From JBFLVN01 sp040758475 (GTDB taxonomy: Bacteria > JAGRBM01), in assembly GCA_040758475.1 (NCBI GenBank), contig JBFLVN010000027.1, forward strand, positions 1-21,248: DNA of 21,248 bases, read 5' to 3'. Made by a program: the position numbers and the translations under genes. The notes under the pieces are model-generated. The model saw nothing but the letters and a program-made list of their open reading frames with translations, did not search any database and was not told the origin of the DNA. Positions 7,012 to 15,333 of this stretch are shown piece after piece (positions within the stretch are counted from its first letter, which is position 1; each line of letters begins with the position of its first letter).

Positions 7012-7041
7012 TGGACAGCGGCAAGCCGCCCTCCGTATACT
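7012..7041 (+). promoter_or_regulatory. Predicted promoter for the Ig-like lipoprotein gene
   Basis: A -35 hexamer TGGACA (7012-7017) and a -10 hexamer TATACT (7036-7041) are 18 bp apart, each matching five of six consensus bases. Transcription would start near 7048, giving a leader of about 90 nt. It lies in the roughly 230-nt gap between divergent transcription units. No equally good promoter is seen for the minus-strand operon. Confidence 0.5.
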
Positions 7042-7137
7042 TTGGTCTGACTCTTCATAAGGAATTCCGGCTCCGTGGCGCGTGCGACGGCGCCCGTGCC
7101 CCGGGCGGGCGGTGGCCGGACGATGGTCCCTGAATCG

Positions 7138-10100
7138 ATGCCTACTTTCCCTCTTCGCTCCCTTGGACGGTATCTCTTCGCGGCCGCGTGGCTCGTGCTT
7201 TTTTCCGCCTGCGGGGGCGGCGCGGGCACCAGTATCACGCCCCCCGCGCCGTTATCGATCACGGCCTTCGCGCCCGCCGACTTGTCGGAAGCCCCTACCA
7301 ACACGCTCATCATCGTCGGCTTCAACCAGCCGGTGGATTTGGCCAGCCTGGAAGACGGCTTCCAGCTCCTGCTCGTGGATACGGCCGCGGCGCCCAGCGA
7401 AACCCCGGTGGCCGTCACCCGCCGGACCGATTGGGACGGCGCCTCCGATGGCACCTGGGCGGTTTTCGACCCGGACGCCGATCTCGAAATGAACCTGGAC
7501 GCACCGCCTGGAACCCGCTTCTACCGCATCCAGATCGCCGAGGGGACGCTGGCCGCCAGCGGCGGAGAGCTTCCCGCCGTCTTTACGTCCAATTTCGGAA
7601 CCGCGGCGGGGCCCACGACGAGCCTTACTTTCCCCGCCGCCCTCACCGTGAGCGGCCTTGGCTTCGGGAACCCCGTCTACCGGCAACAGCCGGATTTCAC
7701 CCTTTCCGGAAATTTGGGCAATTCGATCGTCCTGCTAACCATCGACGCCGACGATGGCGGCGGCCTTCCCGGGGAGCTGCTCCCGATTCTCCTTCCGGGA
7801 ATCACGGCTCTAAACGACGAATTGATCGAAATCCCCGGCGCCGCGCCCCCCGAGGCGGAAGAGACCTACACGATCACCCTCACCTTCTACGACCTCGCCG
7901 GCAACAGCGCCATGGGCACTTTCACCTTCGTCTACGACAGCACCCCACCCCCAGCCCCTTCGGCTATCGATCTGGCAGCGGGCGAAACGAGCCCCACGTC
8001 AAACCCTTCCGTGAACGTGGAAGTGGAATTCCCTGGGACAGCTTCGGATATGGGAATCCAGCGGCTTCAAGTAACGGGTGGTTCCTCGGCGGTCACCGTC
8101 AATGCGGGCGCCTCACCTCAGACGATCTCCGTCGATCTCCAGGAAAACGTTTCCAATTCCCTTTCCGCCCGGTCCCTGGATGCCGCGGGGAACGTCTCGC
8201 CATCCGTCACTCCCTCCCTCGTCGTCGTGCACGACAGCAATCCGCCGGGCATCTCGTTCTCTTTCTCACCCGCCCTCGCCGCCGGGGCGATCCCGTACAC
8301 CCGGGTGAACACAACGAGTTTTCTCCTCTCCGGCCAGGTTTCCGGAGAGCCTTCCTCTCTCATCGAACTCCTGGACGTCACCTCGTCGTTCCCCGGCACG
8401 CTGATCGATTCGGTGACGGCATCGGGTTCCTTTGCCATCCCTTTTACTCTCACGGCCAACGTCCAGACCGATCTCCAAGTACGGGTGAGCGACGTGGACC
8501 AGCCCGGAAACACGCAGACGTCGGCCACTTTCGCGGTTTTCCCCGACACAGAAGTAAATCCCCTCCCCGAAGCCACCCAAGCGTTCGATGACAACGGCGA
8601 ATGCCTGGACGGCGCAAACCCCAGCCGGAGCCAGACGTGCTTGCGGTATTCGGCCTCCCCTCCTGGCTTCCGTGCTTCGATCGCCAGCGTGACGATTTCC
8701 GGCAACCTGGAAAAAGAATCGACGCTGCAAATCCGTCCCACGGGCCTTTTCAGCACGACGACTTCGGACGATGCGAACGATGTCTTTCCCGCATCGGGAA
8801 ATGACAATCCCAAGGTGAACTCCCTGGCGGGAATCGTGGATCAGGTCGAATTCTTCGCCACGGATTCCGTGGGCAACGAGGCGACCGTGAGTCCCGGCAT
8901 GGAACTCATCGTGGACCCGGCCCCGCCTCTCGGCCCCGAGATCCAGGATGCGGCAGGCCAGGGCACTTGCAGCAGCACGTTGACGGCGGGACCGCCCGCG
9001 ATCCTGCGGCTCACCGGCACCTTCGCTTCCAATTGCCAGGCCGTCGACTTCGACGTGGACGTGACCGACGATCCCGCCAACCCCGATCCCACGAGGGGCG
9101 AAACCCTCTCGCTCCGCATCTACGACGACGGGACTCCGGCTGAAAGCGCTTCCCAGCCCGTCCCCGTACCGGCGACGGACCCGGTGAATTTCCTTCTCAC
9201 GGCCCAGCTTCCCTCGGCGGCGGAAAACGCAATCAGCAATCTTTATCTATCCTCCTTCGACGCCGTGACCAACGAAAGCAATCTCGTGCAGGTCGTGGTC
9301 ATCCACCAGACGGATGCCAACGATCTTCTCAAGCCCCTCGTCGAACAGATCGTAAACGCGGGCGGCGGCCACGACGGCGAAGCCCTTTTGTTTGCGACCA
9401 CCACGCTGGTGACGACCCGCCCCACGAACGCGACGAGCATCACCCTTTCCGGCCGTACGAGCCCGAACGCCACGAGCGTCGAACTGCACGACGAGTTCCC
9501 TCCCTCCGGTGGAGCCATCGATACGGCGACGCCCGATCCCGTGACCGGCGCCTTCTCCTTTACGGGAATCGCCCTCACGGCCAACGGCACGATCCCGTTC
9601 AACGCCAATACCTTCACCATCCGGGCCATCGACGCCGACGAGCAGGAAGATCTGGAACTCGAAGTCCAGCACGACACGCGCGCCCCCACGACGGCGGTCA
9701 GCGCGAGCGTCAGCTCCCCCCAGGGCGGATCGACGGGGCCAGTGACGGTCACGGTCTCGAACCTCAAAGACCCGGCGGGACTCAACGAAGTGGCGGCGGT
9801 CGTCCACCGCTATTCCGACGCAACCTGCACGACCGATCTGTCCACCCAAACGGGCGTATTCCTCGATGAAGCCGATCCCGTGACGGCGACAATCACGGCG
9901 ACGGTGGGGAACTACCTCCGGACCCAATTGGTCGACGAAGCGGGGAACGCGGGAACCCAGACGGACTGCGACGAAGTGAAGGCCGGAAACCAGCTCGTGG
10001 CCCTCGTCCAGGACAACGATCCCATCCTCTTCAACCTCGACGCCGTCCCGCCAACGGCGCAGGCCATCACCGAATTCCCCAACGACGACGTCCCCACGGC

Positions 10101-11124
10101 CGTGCGTTTCTACAGCGGCAACCGCATCTTTTTCCGCGACACGACACCGGGCGGCATTAATCTCATCAATTACGTTTTTTCTTCCTCGGGTGGTGCCATC
10201 GAACAAACCATCTTGCGCACCACCGGAAACGACTTCGACACCCGCCTGGACCGGCAACTGCTCGCCCTTCTTTCCAGTGCTTCGGGAGCCGCGGCCCTGG
10301 AAACGGCGCCGGTGGACTCGGCCGGCCTGATCGGCTCCTTCGGGGCGCAAATCCCCATTCCAGGGTGGGCCGCGTCGGGCAAAATCCCCGCGAGGGTCAT
10401 TCTCTTCCCTGACTCAGCTGAGCCTCAGGGAGATTGGGCGCTCGTGCTGCGGTGGAACCAGAACATCCTGGCAAGCCCTCCGCTCCCCGGCGATGCCCTC
10501 GTCTTCGACCTGGCCACGGGCCTCTCCGTCGTCCCCGATCCACCCATTTCGCCTTCAACCGAAGCGGGGCTTCTTCTGGCGCCGCTTCCCATCGACGCGG
10601 CGATCCGGCCGGACGGCAAATACGCCATCGTGGCCGCCAGCTCGGCGGTGCCAGGAGATGGGAGCCTTCCGGACCTGACGATCCTCAATTTCTCCAGCTG
10701 TCCCTCCAATTGCACGACCGCCGATTTTGCAGCGGTGAACGTGGCGCTTACAAACGGCGATCCCGTAAACGGCCTCGTCGCCGTCCACCTCCTGCCGGGA
10801 AGCAGCACGCTGGCCTTGGCGGTCGAATCCTCTAACGAGGCCGATACCGGCGGGACTCTCCTGCTCGTGACCATCGACTGGAATACTCCGGCCAATACGG
10901 CAGTTACGGCCGCTCTTCCCTTCTCTGGCAAAGACTTGGAAAATACACTGGCGATCCTGTCCGATGGCTCGGAAGCCATCGTCCTTGCGGGTAACCAGTT
11001 GCTGCGAATCGCCATCGACAGCGACGGGCCGACCTATCTCCAGCTGAAAAGCGGCGACGGAGATCCCATCGACCCGACGCCTTCCGGCGCTTTCTTCGAG
11101 CCGGCCATCCAGGCGCAGCCTTAA
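7138..11124 (+). CDS. Large Ig-like-repeat surface lipoprotein
   Basis: The 1328-residue product starts with a signal peptide ending in LFSAC followed by GGG (C25), a lipoprotein signal with the glycine spacer common in surface-exposed lipoproteins. Residues about 38-160 resemble a bacterial Ig-like domain of the SbsA/Big_5 type (FAPADLSEAPTNTLIIVGFN). Several Ig-like repeats follow, each closing with motifs such as DLAGNSA or DAAGNVS and a Thr-Pro-Pro-like linker (DSTPPPAP, DSNPPG, DTRAPT, DAVPPT). The final 300 residues look different, with repeated short beta segments such as IRPDGKYAIVAAS and LSDGSEAIVLAGN that suggest a beta-propeller. Paired cysteines within several domains fit periplasmic or extracellular disulfides. 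A role in adhesion or matrix binding is inferred from architecture only. An alternative ATG at 7123 with GGTGG seven nt upstream would add five residues. A glycosyltransferase gene starts 14 nt downstream. Confidence 0.85.
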   Translation: MPTFPLRSLGRYLFAAAWLVLFSACGGGAGTSITPPAPLSITAFAPADLSEAPTNTLIIVGFNQPVDLASLEDGFQLLLVDTAAAPSETPVAVTRRTDWDGASDGTWAVFDPDADLEMNLDAPPGTRFYRIQIAEGTLAASGGELPAVFTSNFGTAAGPTTSLTFPAALTVSGLGFGNPVYRQQPDFTLSGNLGNSIVLLTIDADDGGGLPGELLPILLPGITALNDELIEIPGAAPPEAEETYTITLTFYDLAGNSAMGTFTFVYDSTPPPAPSAIDLAAGETSPTSNPSVNVEVEFPGTASDMGIQRLQVTGGSSAVTVNAGASPQTISVDLQENVSNSLSARSLDAAGNVSPSVTPSLVVVHDSNPPGISFSFSPALAAGAIPYTRVNTTSFLLSGQVSGEPSSLIELLDVTSSFPGTLIDSVTASGSFAIPFTLTANVQTDLQVRVSDVDQPGNTQTSATFAVFPDTEVNPLPEATQAFDDNGECLDGANPSRSQTCLRYSASPPGFRASIASVTISGNLEKESTLQIRPTGLFSTTTSDDANDVFPASGNDNPKVNSLAGIVDQVEFFATDSVGNEATVSPGMELIVDPAPPLGPEIQDAAGQGTCSSTLTAGPPAILRLTGTFASNCQAVDFDVDVTDDPANPDPTRGETLSLRIYDDGTPAESASQPVPVPATDPVNFLLTAQLPSAAENAISNLYLSSFDAVTNESNLVQVVVIHQTDANDLLKPLVEQIVNAGGGHDGEALLFATTTLVTTRPTNATSITLSGRTSPNATSVELHDEFPPSGGAIDTATPDPVTGAFSFTGIALTANGTIPFNANTFTIRAIDADEQEDLELEVQHDTRAPTTAVSASVSSPQGGSTGPVTVTVSNLKDPAGLNEVAAVVHRYSDATCTTDLSTQTGVFLDEADPVTATITATVGNYLRTQLVDEAGNAGTQTDCDEVKAGNQLVALVQDNDPILFNLDAVPPTAQAITEFPNDDVPTAVRFYSGNRIFFRDTTPGGINLINYVFSSSGGAIEQTILRTTGNDFDTRLDRQLLALLSSASGAAALETAPVDSAGLIGSFGAQIPIPGWAASGKIPARVILFPDSAEPQGDWALVLRWNQNILASPPLPGDALVFDLATGLSVVPDPPISPSTEAGLLLAPLPIDAAIRPDGKYAIVAASSAVPGDGSLPDLTILNFSSCPSNCTTADFAAVNVALTNGDPVNGLVAVHLLPGSSTLALAVESSNEADTGGTLLLVTIDWNTPANTAVTAALPFSGKDLENTLAILSDGSEAIVLAGNQLLRIAIDSDGPTYLQLKSGDGDPIDPTPSGAFFEPAIQAQP

Positions 11125-11138
11125 AAGACGGCGGGCGA

Positions 11139-12254
11139 ATGAAGATCGCCGTCAACGCCCTGTTCCTCCGCCCGGGCCGGGTGGGCGGGACCGAACGCTA
11201 CCTCCTCGAACTCCTTCAGCGTCTTGGCGGCTTGGACCCGGAAATCGAGTGGCTGCTCGCCGTTTCCAAGGAAGCCGCGGACTGGCCCGAAAATTCATCC
11301 ATCCGCCGGATCGTTGCCCCCGTCCAGGGAGAGCACCGGGTACGGCGGTCCCTCATCGAACAGGCCTGGCTCCCTCGCCTTCTCGAACGCGAAAATGTTT
11401 CCCTCTGCTGGAACCCCGGCGCCACTTTCATTTTACCAACTTTCGTTCCCCAAGTGACGACGATTCACGACTGTCTTTCCCGGGCATTTCCCAAAAACTT
11501 CGGATTCATCGAACGCCTCGCCGTCGAAGCCCACGTGCGTCTCACCGTGAAGCGGGCGCGGCGGATCATCGTTCCATCGAATAGCGCGCGGGACGATCTC
11601 GTTCGCGAATACGCCGCCCCCGGAGAAAAAATCGAGATCGTCCCCCACGCGGCGGGCGAAGGGTTTTCCCCGTCATCAAACGAAGGTGATCTTGCATTTC
11701 TCTCCCGCCACAGCCTTGCCGCCGGGAATTATTTTCTTTCGGTCGCCTCGCTCCTTCCCCACAAGAACCTCCCCCTCCTGCTTCGGGCGTACGCCAAGGC
11801 CCGGCAAAACAGGAAGGATTTCCCGCTCCTGGCCTGGACGGGCCCCGGCGATCCGAAGGTTTTTCTGGAGTGGTCAAAAAAAGCGGGCGTTGAAAAAAAC
11901 GTCCGGCCCCTCGGATGGACCGGAACAAAGACCATGCCCGCCCTCTACCGGGGCTCGCGGGCCGTCCTTCTATCTTCCGCCTTCGAAGGTTTTGGCCTCG
12001 CCGCCTTGGAAGCCCTTGCCTGTGGGGCGCCGCTCCTTTCGACCCCTTGCGCGGCCGTGCGGGAAGTCGTTGGGAGTACCGCCCTTCTGGCTGACTCCTT
12101 TAGCGAGGAAGAACTGGCCGCGAAGATTCTCCGGATCGCCTCGGATGAACCCCTCCGGGCGCGCCTCGCCAGCGAAGGGCCCCGCCGGGCCGCCGCCTTC
12201 TCCTGGGAGGAATCGGCGAAAAAAACCCTTGCCGCGCTGCACCGGGCGGCTTAA
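11139..12254 (+). CDS. Glycosyltransferase, GT4 family (GT-B fold)
   Basis: This 371-residue protein begins MKIAVNALFLRPGRVGGTERYL, the usual start of GT4 enzymes, with the GG loop near residue 16. The C-terminal Rossmann domain shows SVASLLPHKNLPLLLRAY, then SAFEGFGLAALE with the nucleotide-sugar-binding EX7E pair at E283 and E291. It would transfer a sugar from an NDP donor to a lipid or growing glycan at the cytoplasmic face. Donor and acceptor cannot be told from sequence. It lies 14 nt after the Ig-like lipoprotein and 38 nt before a second, related glycosyltransferase, so the two probably act in one pathway. Confidence 0.9.
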   Translation: MKIAVNALFLRPGRVGGTERYLLELLQRLGGLDPEIEWLLAVSKEAADWPENSSIRRIVAPVQGEHRVRRSLIEQAWLPRLLERENVSLCWNPGATFILPTFVPQVTTIHDCLSRAFPKNFGFIERLAVEAHVRLTVKRARRIIVPSNSARDDLVREYAAPGEKIEIVPHAAGEGFSPSSNEGDLAFLSRHSLAAGNYFLSVASLLPHKNLPLLLRAYAKARQNRKDFPLLAWTGPGDPKVFLEWSKKAGVEKNVRPLGWTGTKTMPALYRGSRAVLLSSAFEGFGLAALEALACGAPLLSTPCAAVREVVGSTALLADSFSEEELAAKILRIASDEPLRARLASEGPRRAAAFSWEESAKKTLAALHRAA

Positions 12255-12292
12255 GACTGGGCGGCCTTTTGAAGGCCAAGGGGGCTAGGCGC

Positions 12293-13435
12293 ATGGCGGC
12301 TCAATGGGATGTCTGCATCGATACGACGGCCCTCGTCCTGGCGGGCGCCGGAGTCCGGCGTGTTCTCGCGGAAACGGCCATGGCGCTCAGCGTCCATGCG
12401 GAAGAACGCCCGCGGATCGGATTTTTCCCGTTCCTCCCCCGCCGCTACGCGAGCGGCGGGCACCGGGCGCCCGTAGCCGCGCCGCTTCGGAAACTCTTCC
12501 GCCCATCCCTTGAACAATCCGTGTCTTTGTGGGCCAGGGCCGGAACGCCCGCCATCGATTCCTTCCTCGGAGGGGCCGCCCTCTACCACGTCTCCGAGTA
12601 CATCCCCTACCCCGTCCGCCGGACGAGGGAGATCGCCATCGTCCACGACGTCGTAGCCCTGCGCTACCCGGAATGGTGCGCGCCCGAGAGCGTCAACTGG
12701 CAACGCCGGCGCCTCGAACACATCGCCAAGAAAGCCGTCCACGTGATCGTCCCCTCCGAACCCGTAAAGCGCGGCTGGCTCCTCTATTCCGGTTGGCGCG
12801 AAGAACGCGTGAGCGTTATTCCCTGGGCTGTCGATCCGGCTTTCCGGCGCCGCGGCGTAGGGGAGATCGAACACGTGAAGGACCGCTTGCGGATGCAACG
12901 CCCCTACTTTCTTCACCTCGGGACCATCGAGCCCCGGAAGAACCTCACGTTCCTCCTTCATTCCTTCGAACTCGCGTGCCGGGAACTCCCCAAGGATTTC
13001 GATTTGGTGCTCGCCGGTCCCCGCGGCTGGCGCACGGAGCAGTTCGACCAGGCCGTCGAGTTCACCCGCGTGCGCGACCGGGTAAAACGCCTGGGGGCCG
13101 TGGCGGAAGAATACCTCCCCGCCCTCCTCTCGGGGGCGACGGCCCTCGTCCTCCCGAGCTACGAAGAAGGTTTCGGCCTCGCGGCCCTCGAGGCGCTTGC
13201 CTGCGGAACGCCGGTCGTGACGACCCAGGCCCAGACCCTTCCCGCCGATCTCCAGCCCCATTGCATCCGCGTCGGCGGCGCCGATGAAGAGGAGCTGGCC
13301 CAGACCCTCGCCGACCTGGCCGACGACAAGGACGCCTCCAAAGCCGCCCAGGAAGAGGCCGCTCCGCTCGCCCGCGCCCGCACCTGGGCCGACGTGGCCG
13401 GAGACTTCCGGCGCGTCTATTCGGGTTTGCTTTAA
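12293..13435 (+). CDS. Second glycosyltransferase, GT4 family (GT-B fold)
   Basis: This 380-residue GT-B enzyme shares order and motifs with the preceding gene: IAIVHDVVALRYPEW in the first half, FLHLGTIEPRKNLTFLLHSFE at the domain junction, and SYEEGFGLAALE with the EX7E glutamates E292 and E300. The HLGTIEPRKN segment is typical of mannosyl/rhamnosyl-type GT4 enzymes, but the donor is not determinable. The ATG at 12293 is chosen because AAGGGGG lies just upstream; an in-frame TTG at 12269 would start inside a small hairpin. The gene ends 9 nt before hpnA. Similarity to its neighbour suggests an old duplication or sequential sugar additions. Confidence 0.9.
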   Translation: MAAQWDVCIDTTALVLAGAGVRRVLAETAMALSVHAEERPRIGFFPFLPRRYASGGHRAPVAAPLRKLFRPSLEQSVSLWARAGTPAIDSFLGGAALYHVSEYIPYPVRRTREIAIVHDVVALRYPEWCAPESVNWQRRRLEHIAKKAVHVIVPSEPVKRGWLLYSGWREERVSVIPWAVDPAFRRRGVGEIEHVKDRLRMQRPYFLHLGTIEPRKNLTFLLHSFELACRELPKDFDLVLAGPRGWRTEQFDQAVEFTRVRDRVKRLGAVAEEYLPALLSGATALVLPSYEEGFGLAALEALACGTPVVTTQAQTLPADLQPHCIRVGGADEEELAQTLADLADDKDASKAAQEEAAPLARARTWADVAGDFRRVYSGLL

Positions 13436-13444
13436 TCCGGGTCC

Positions 13445-14449
13445 ATGAAAGCCCTGGTCACCGGCGCAAGCGGCTTCCTGGGGGGAAACCTCTGCCGCGT
13501 CCTGCTCGCAGAAGGCCGGGAGGTCCGCGTCTTGCTTCGGAAAACCTCCGACCGGCGCGGGATCGAAGGACTCCCCCTCGAAATCGTGGAAGGGGACGTG
13601 GCCGACGCGGGAAGCTGCGAGAAAGCGGCCAAGGGATGCGGCGAAGCCTACCACTGCGCCGCCGCCTACCAGCTCTTCGTCCGCGATAAAAAAAAGATGT
13701 ACGAGGCGAACGTCCAGGGGACGGCGAACGTCTTGAAAGCCGCCGCCCAGGCGGGTGCCTCCCGCATCGTCTACACCTCGACCGTGGGCGCTCTTGGCAA
13801 CAAAGGCGACGGAACGCCCGGGACGGAAGAAACCCCTGTCTCCGAAAGCGACATGGTGGGCCCCTACAAGCATTCCAAGTTCCTGGCCGAACAGGAAGCG
13901 CTAAGACTTTTCCGGGAAGAGAAAATCCCCGTGGTGATCGTGAACCCCACCGCCCCCATCGGCCCGTGGGACGTAAAGCCCACCCCCACAGGGCGGCTCG
14001 TACTCGATTTCCTGAAAGGCGACATGCCCGCCTACGTGGATACGGGCCTGAACGTGATCGACGTGGAGGATTGCGCCCGGGGCCACGTGCTCGCGGCCGA
14101 GAAGGGCCGCCTTGGCGAGAAATACATCCTCGGCGGAGAAAACCTGACCCTGGAAGGAATTCTAAAGCTCCTCTCGGAAATCACCGGCAAGCCCGCGCCG
14201 AGGTGGAGGCTCCCCTACGCTCCGGTGCTCGGGATGGCCTACGTGGCCGAAGGGTTCGCGCGGCTGACGGGCTGGCCCCAGGACCTGCGCCTCAACGTCG
14301 CCTCGGTCAAGATGGCGAAAAAGAAGATGTGGTTTTCCTCCGAAAAAGCCAGGAAGGAACTGGGCCTTTCAGCCCGTCCCGCCCGCGAGGCGCTGGAACG
14401 GGCGGCCAAGTGGTTCGAGGAACATGGATATACTCACCGGCCTTCTTAA
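13445..14449 (+). CDS. hpnA: HpnA-type hopanoid-associated NAD(P)-dependent sugar epimerase
   Basis: The 334-residue protein is an extended short-chain dehydrogenase. The cofactor motif is VTGASGFLGG (G7, G10, G13) and the catalytic YX3K is YKHSK (Y141, K145), with the serine in VYTSTVGALG ahead of it. Full-length resemblance is to the hopanoid-associated epimerase group: DRRGIEGLPLEIVEGDVAD early, VNPTAPIGPWDVKPTPTG in the middle, and a KKMWFSSEKARKELGL block near the C-terminus. HpnA is found in hopanoid clusters and thought to act on the sugar-derived side chain or a linked sugar; its exact substrate is not firmly known. Dihydroflavonol-reductase-like annotations are common for this group. 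It overlaps the next gene by 26 nt. No squalene-hopene cyclase gene is in view. Confidence 0.85.
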   Translation: MKALVTGASGFLGGNLCRVLLAEGREVRVLLRKTSDRRGIEGLPLEIVEGDVADAGSCEKAAKGCGEAYHCAAAYQLFVRDKKKMYEANVQGTANVLKAAAQAGASRIVYTSTVGALGNKGDGTPGTEETPVSESDMVGPYKHSKFLAEQEALRLFREEKIPVVIVNPTAPIGPWDVKPTPTGRLVLDFLKGDMPAYVDTGLNVIDVEDCARGHVLAAEKGRLGEKYILGGENLTLEGILKLLSEITGKPAPRWRLPYAPVLGMAYVAEGFARLTGWPQDLRLNVASVKMAKKKMWFSSEKARKELGLSARPAREALERAAKWFEEHGYTHRPS

Positions 14450-15293
14450 CGGGGTGATCAAGCGGCCTTACGTTTTCCTCTTCCTGGCCGTCCACCTTTT
14501 CCTTTCGATCCGGCACCTCGGATGGCGCCGGGCGCTTCTTTTCACGGGAATCGGTTATCTCACGGCCCTGGTTTGCGAGGCCAGTTCCATCCGCAACGGA
14601 TTTCCCTTCGGCCTCTACTACTACCGGCCCGAAGGATTCGAGGGAGAGCTGACTGTCTTTGGCGTTCCCTACTGGGATTCCCTCTCCTTCCCGTTCCTCA
14701 CGTATTTCTCCTACACGGTCGCCCTCTTCCTCTACGGGCCGCTCTACAAGGCCCCCCGTGATCTTCAAGTGCTCGAAACGAAGAAGCTCCGGCGCTCCCC
14801 CGCCGTGCTGCTCACGGCGGCCCTCTTCATGGCGGTATTGGATACGGCCATCGACCCCATCACCCTCCAGGGGGACAAGTGGTTTTTGGGAAACATCTAT
14901 TACTACCCGAACGGCGGCGCCCACTTCGGCGTTCCAATTTCCAATTACCTCGGATGGTACTTCGTGGGGTTCGTAACGCTCGTTCTCTATGCCTTCGCGG
15001 AAGCCCGGCTCTTTCCCCCCGCCAAGGGGGATGAAAGCGGCTGCCGCCACACCCCTTTCGGGGCCCTGGCAGGAAGCGCCGTCTACCTGGGAGTGGTCCT
15101 CTACATGCTGGCCGTGACCCTCTACGTGGGGGATTACACCCTAGCCACCGCGAGCACCCTGGTTTTCATCCTGCCCTTGGCGATGGGCGCCGCCCGCATT
15201 CTCTCGGCGCCGCCTCCCCGGCAGGAAGAAATCTCGGCCCACGTCCAGGATTTCCCCGTTTCCCCCACGGCCCGGAAATACTTCCAGGATTAA
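14424..15293 (+). CDS. DUF422/CruF-like carotenoid biosynthesis membrane protein
   Basis: This 289-residue integral membrane protein has about seven hydrophobic segments and the conserved features of the carotenoid biosynthesis protein family that includes CruF and bacterioruberin hydratase. These are CEASSIRNGFPFGLYYY (51-67), an acidic LDTAIDP motif (139-145) and the HFGVPISNYLGW block (167-178). Characterised members hydrate the psi end of acyclic carotenoids. In clusters with hpnA, the substrate could be another isoprenoid. The start at 14424 has a good GAGGA just upstream and lies inside the end of hpnA (26-nt overlap), so co-translation is likely. The hydrophilic C-terminal tail (from about residue 265) is cytoplasmic by prediction. 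Confidence 0.85.
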   Translation: MDILTGLLNGVIKRPYVFLFLAVHLFLSIRHLGWRRALLFTGIGYLTALVCEASSIRNGFPFGLYYYRPEGFEGELTVFGVPYWDSLSFPFLTYFSYTVALFLYGPLYKAPRDLQVLETKKLRRSPAVLLTAALFMAVLDTAIDPITLQGDKWFLGNIYYYPNGGAHFGVPISNYLGWYFVGFVTLVLYAFAEARLFPPAKGDESGCRHTPFGALAGSAVYLGVVLYMLAVTLYVGDYTLATASTLVFILPLAMGAARILSAPPPRQEEISAHVQDFPVSPTARKYFQD

Positions 15294-15333
15294 ATCACAC
15301 CCGTTTTTCCAGGGATCGTCTAAACTCCCGGCC

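Noticed and set aside
6906..7058. Longer start (ATG at 7058) for the anchored protein of the minus-strand operon
   Set aside because: It would add about 51 residues without family character and place the membrane span far from the N-terminus; neither start has a clear ribosome site, so this is a judgement rather than proof.
6138..7133. A 331-codon plus-strand open frame
   Set aside because: It is antisense to the anchored protein gene and the divergent promoter region, shows no domain motifs, and the opposite strand has a coherent signal/anchor and operon structure.
12263..12277. Hairpin GGCCTT/AAGGCC between the two glycosyltransferase genes, considered as a terminator
   Set aside because: The stem is only 6 bp and no T-run follows on either strand, and the genes look co-transcribed.
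12251..13873. A 540-codon minus-strand open frame
   Set aside because: It lies opposite the second glycosyltransferase and hpnA, both with clear motifs. Its translation is low-complexity and resembles no family, as expected from antisense frames in GC-rich DNA.
15007..15021. CCCCC/GGGGG dyad inside the DUF422 gene as another copy of the intergenic palindrome
   Set aside because: The match is short and lies in coding sequence for a hydrophilic loop; chance in GC-rich DNA is sufficient.
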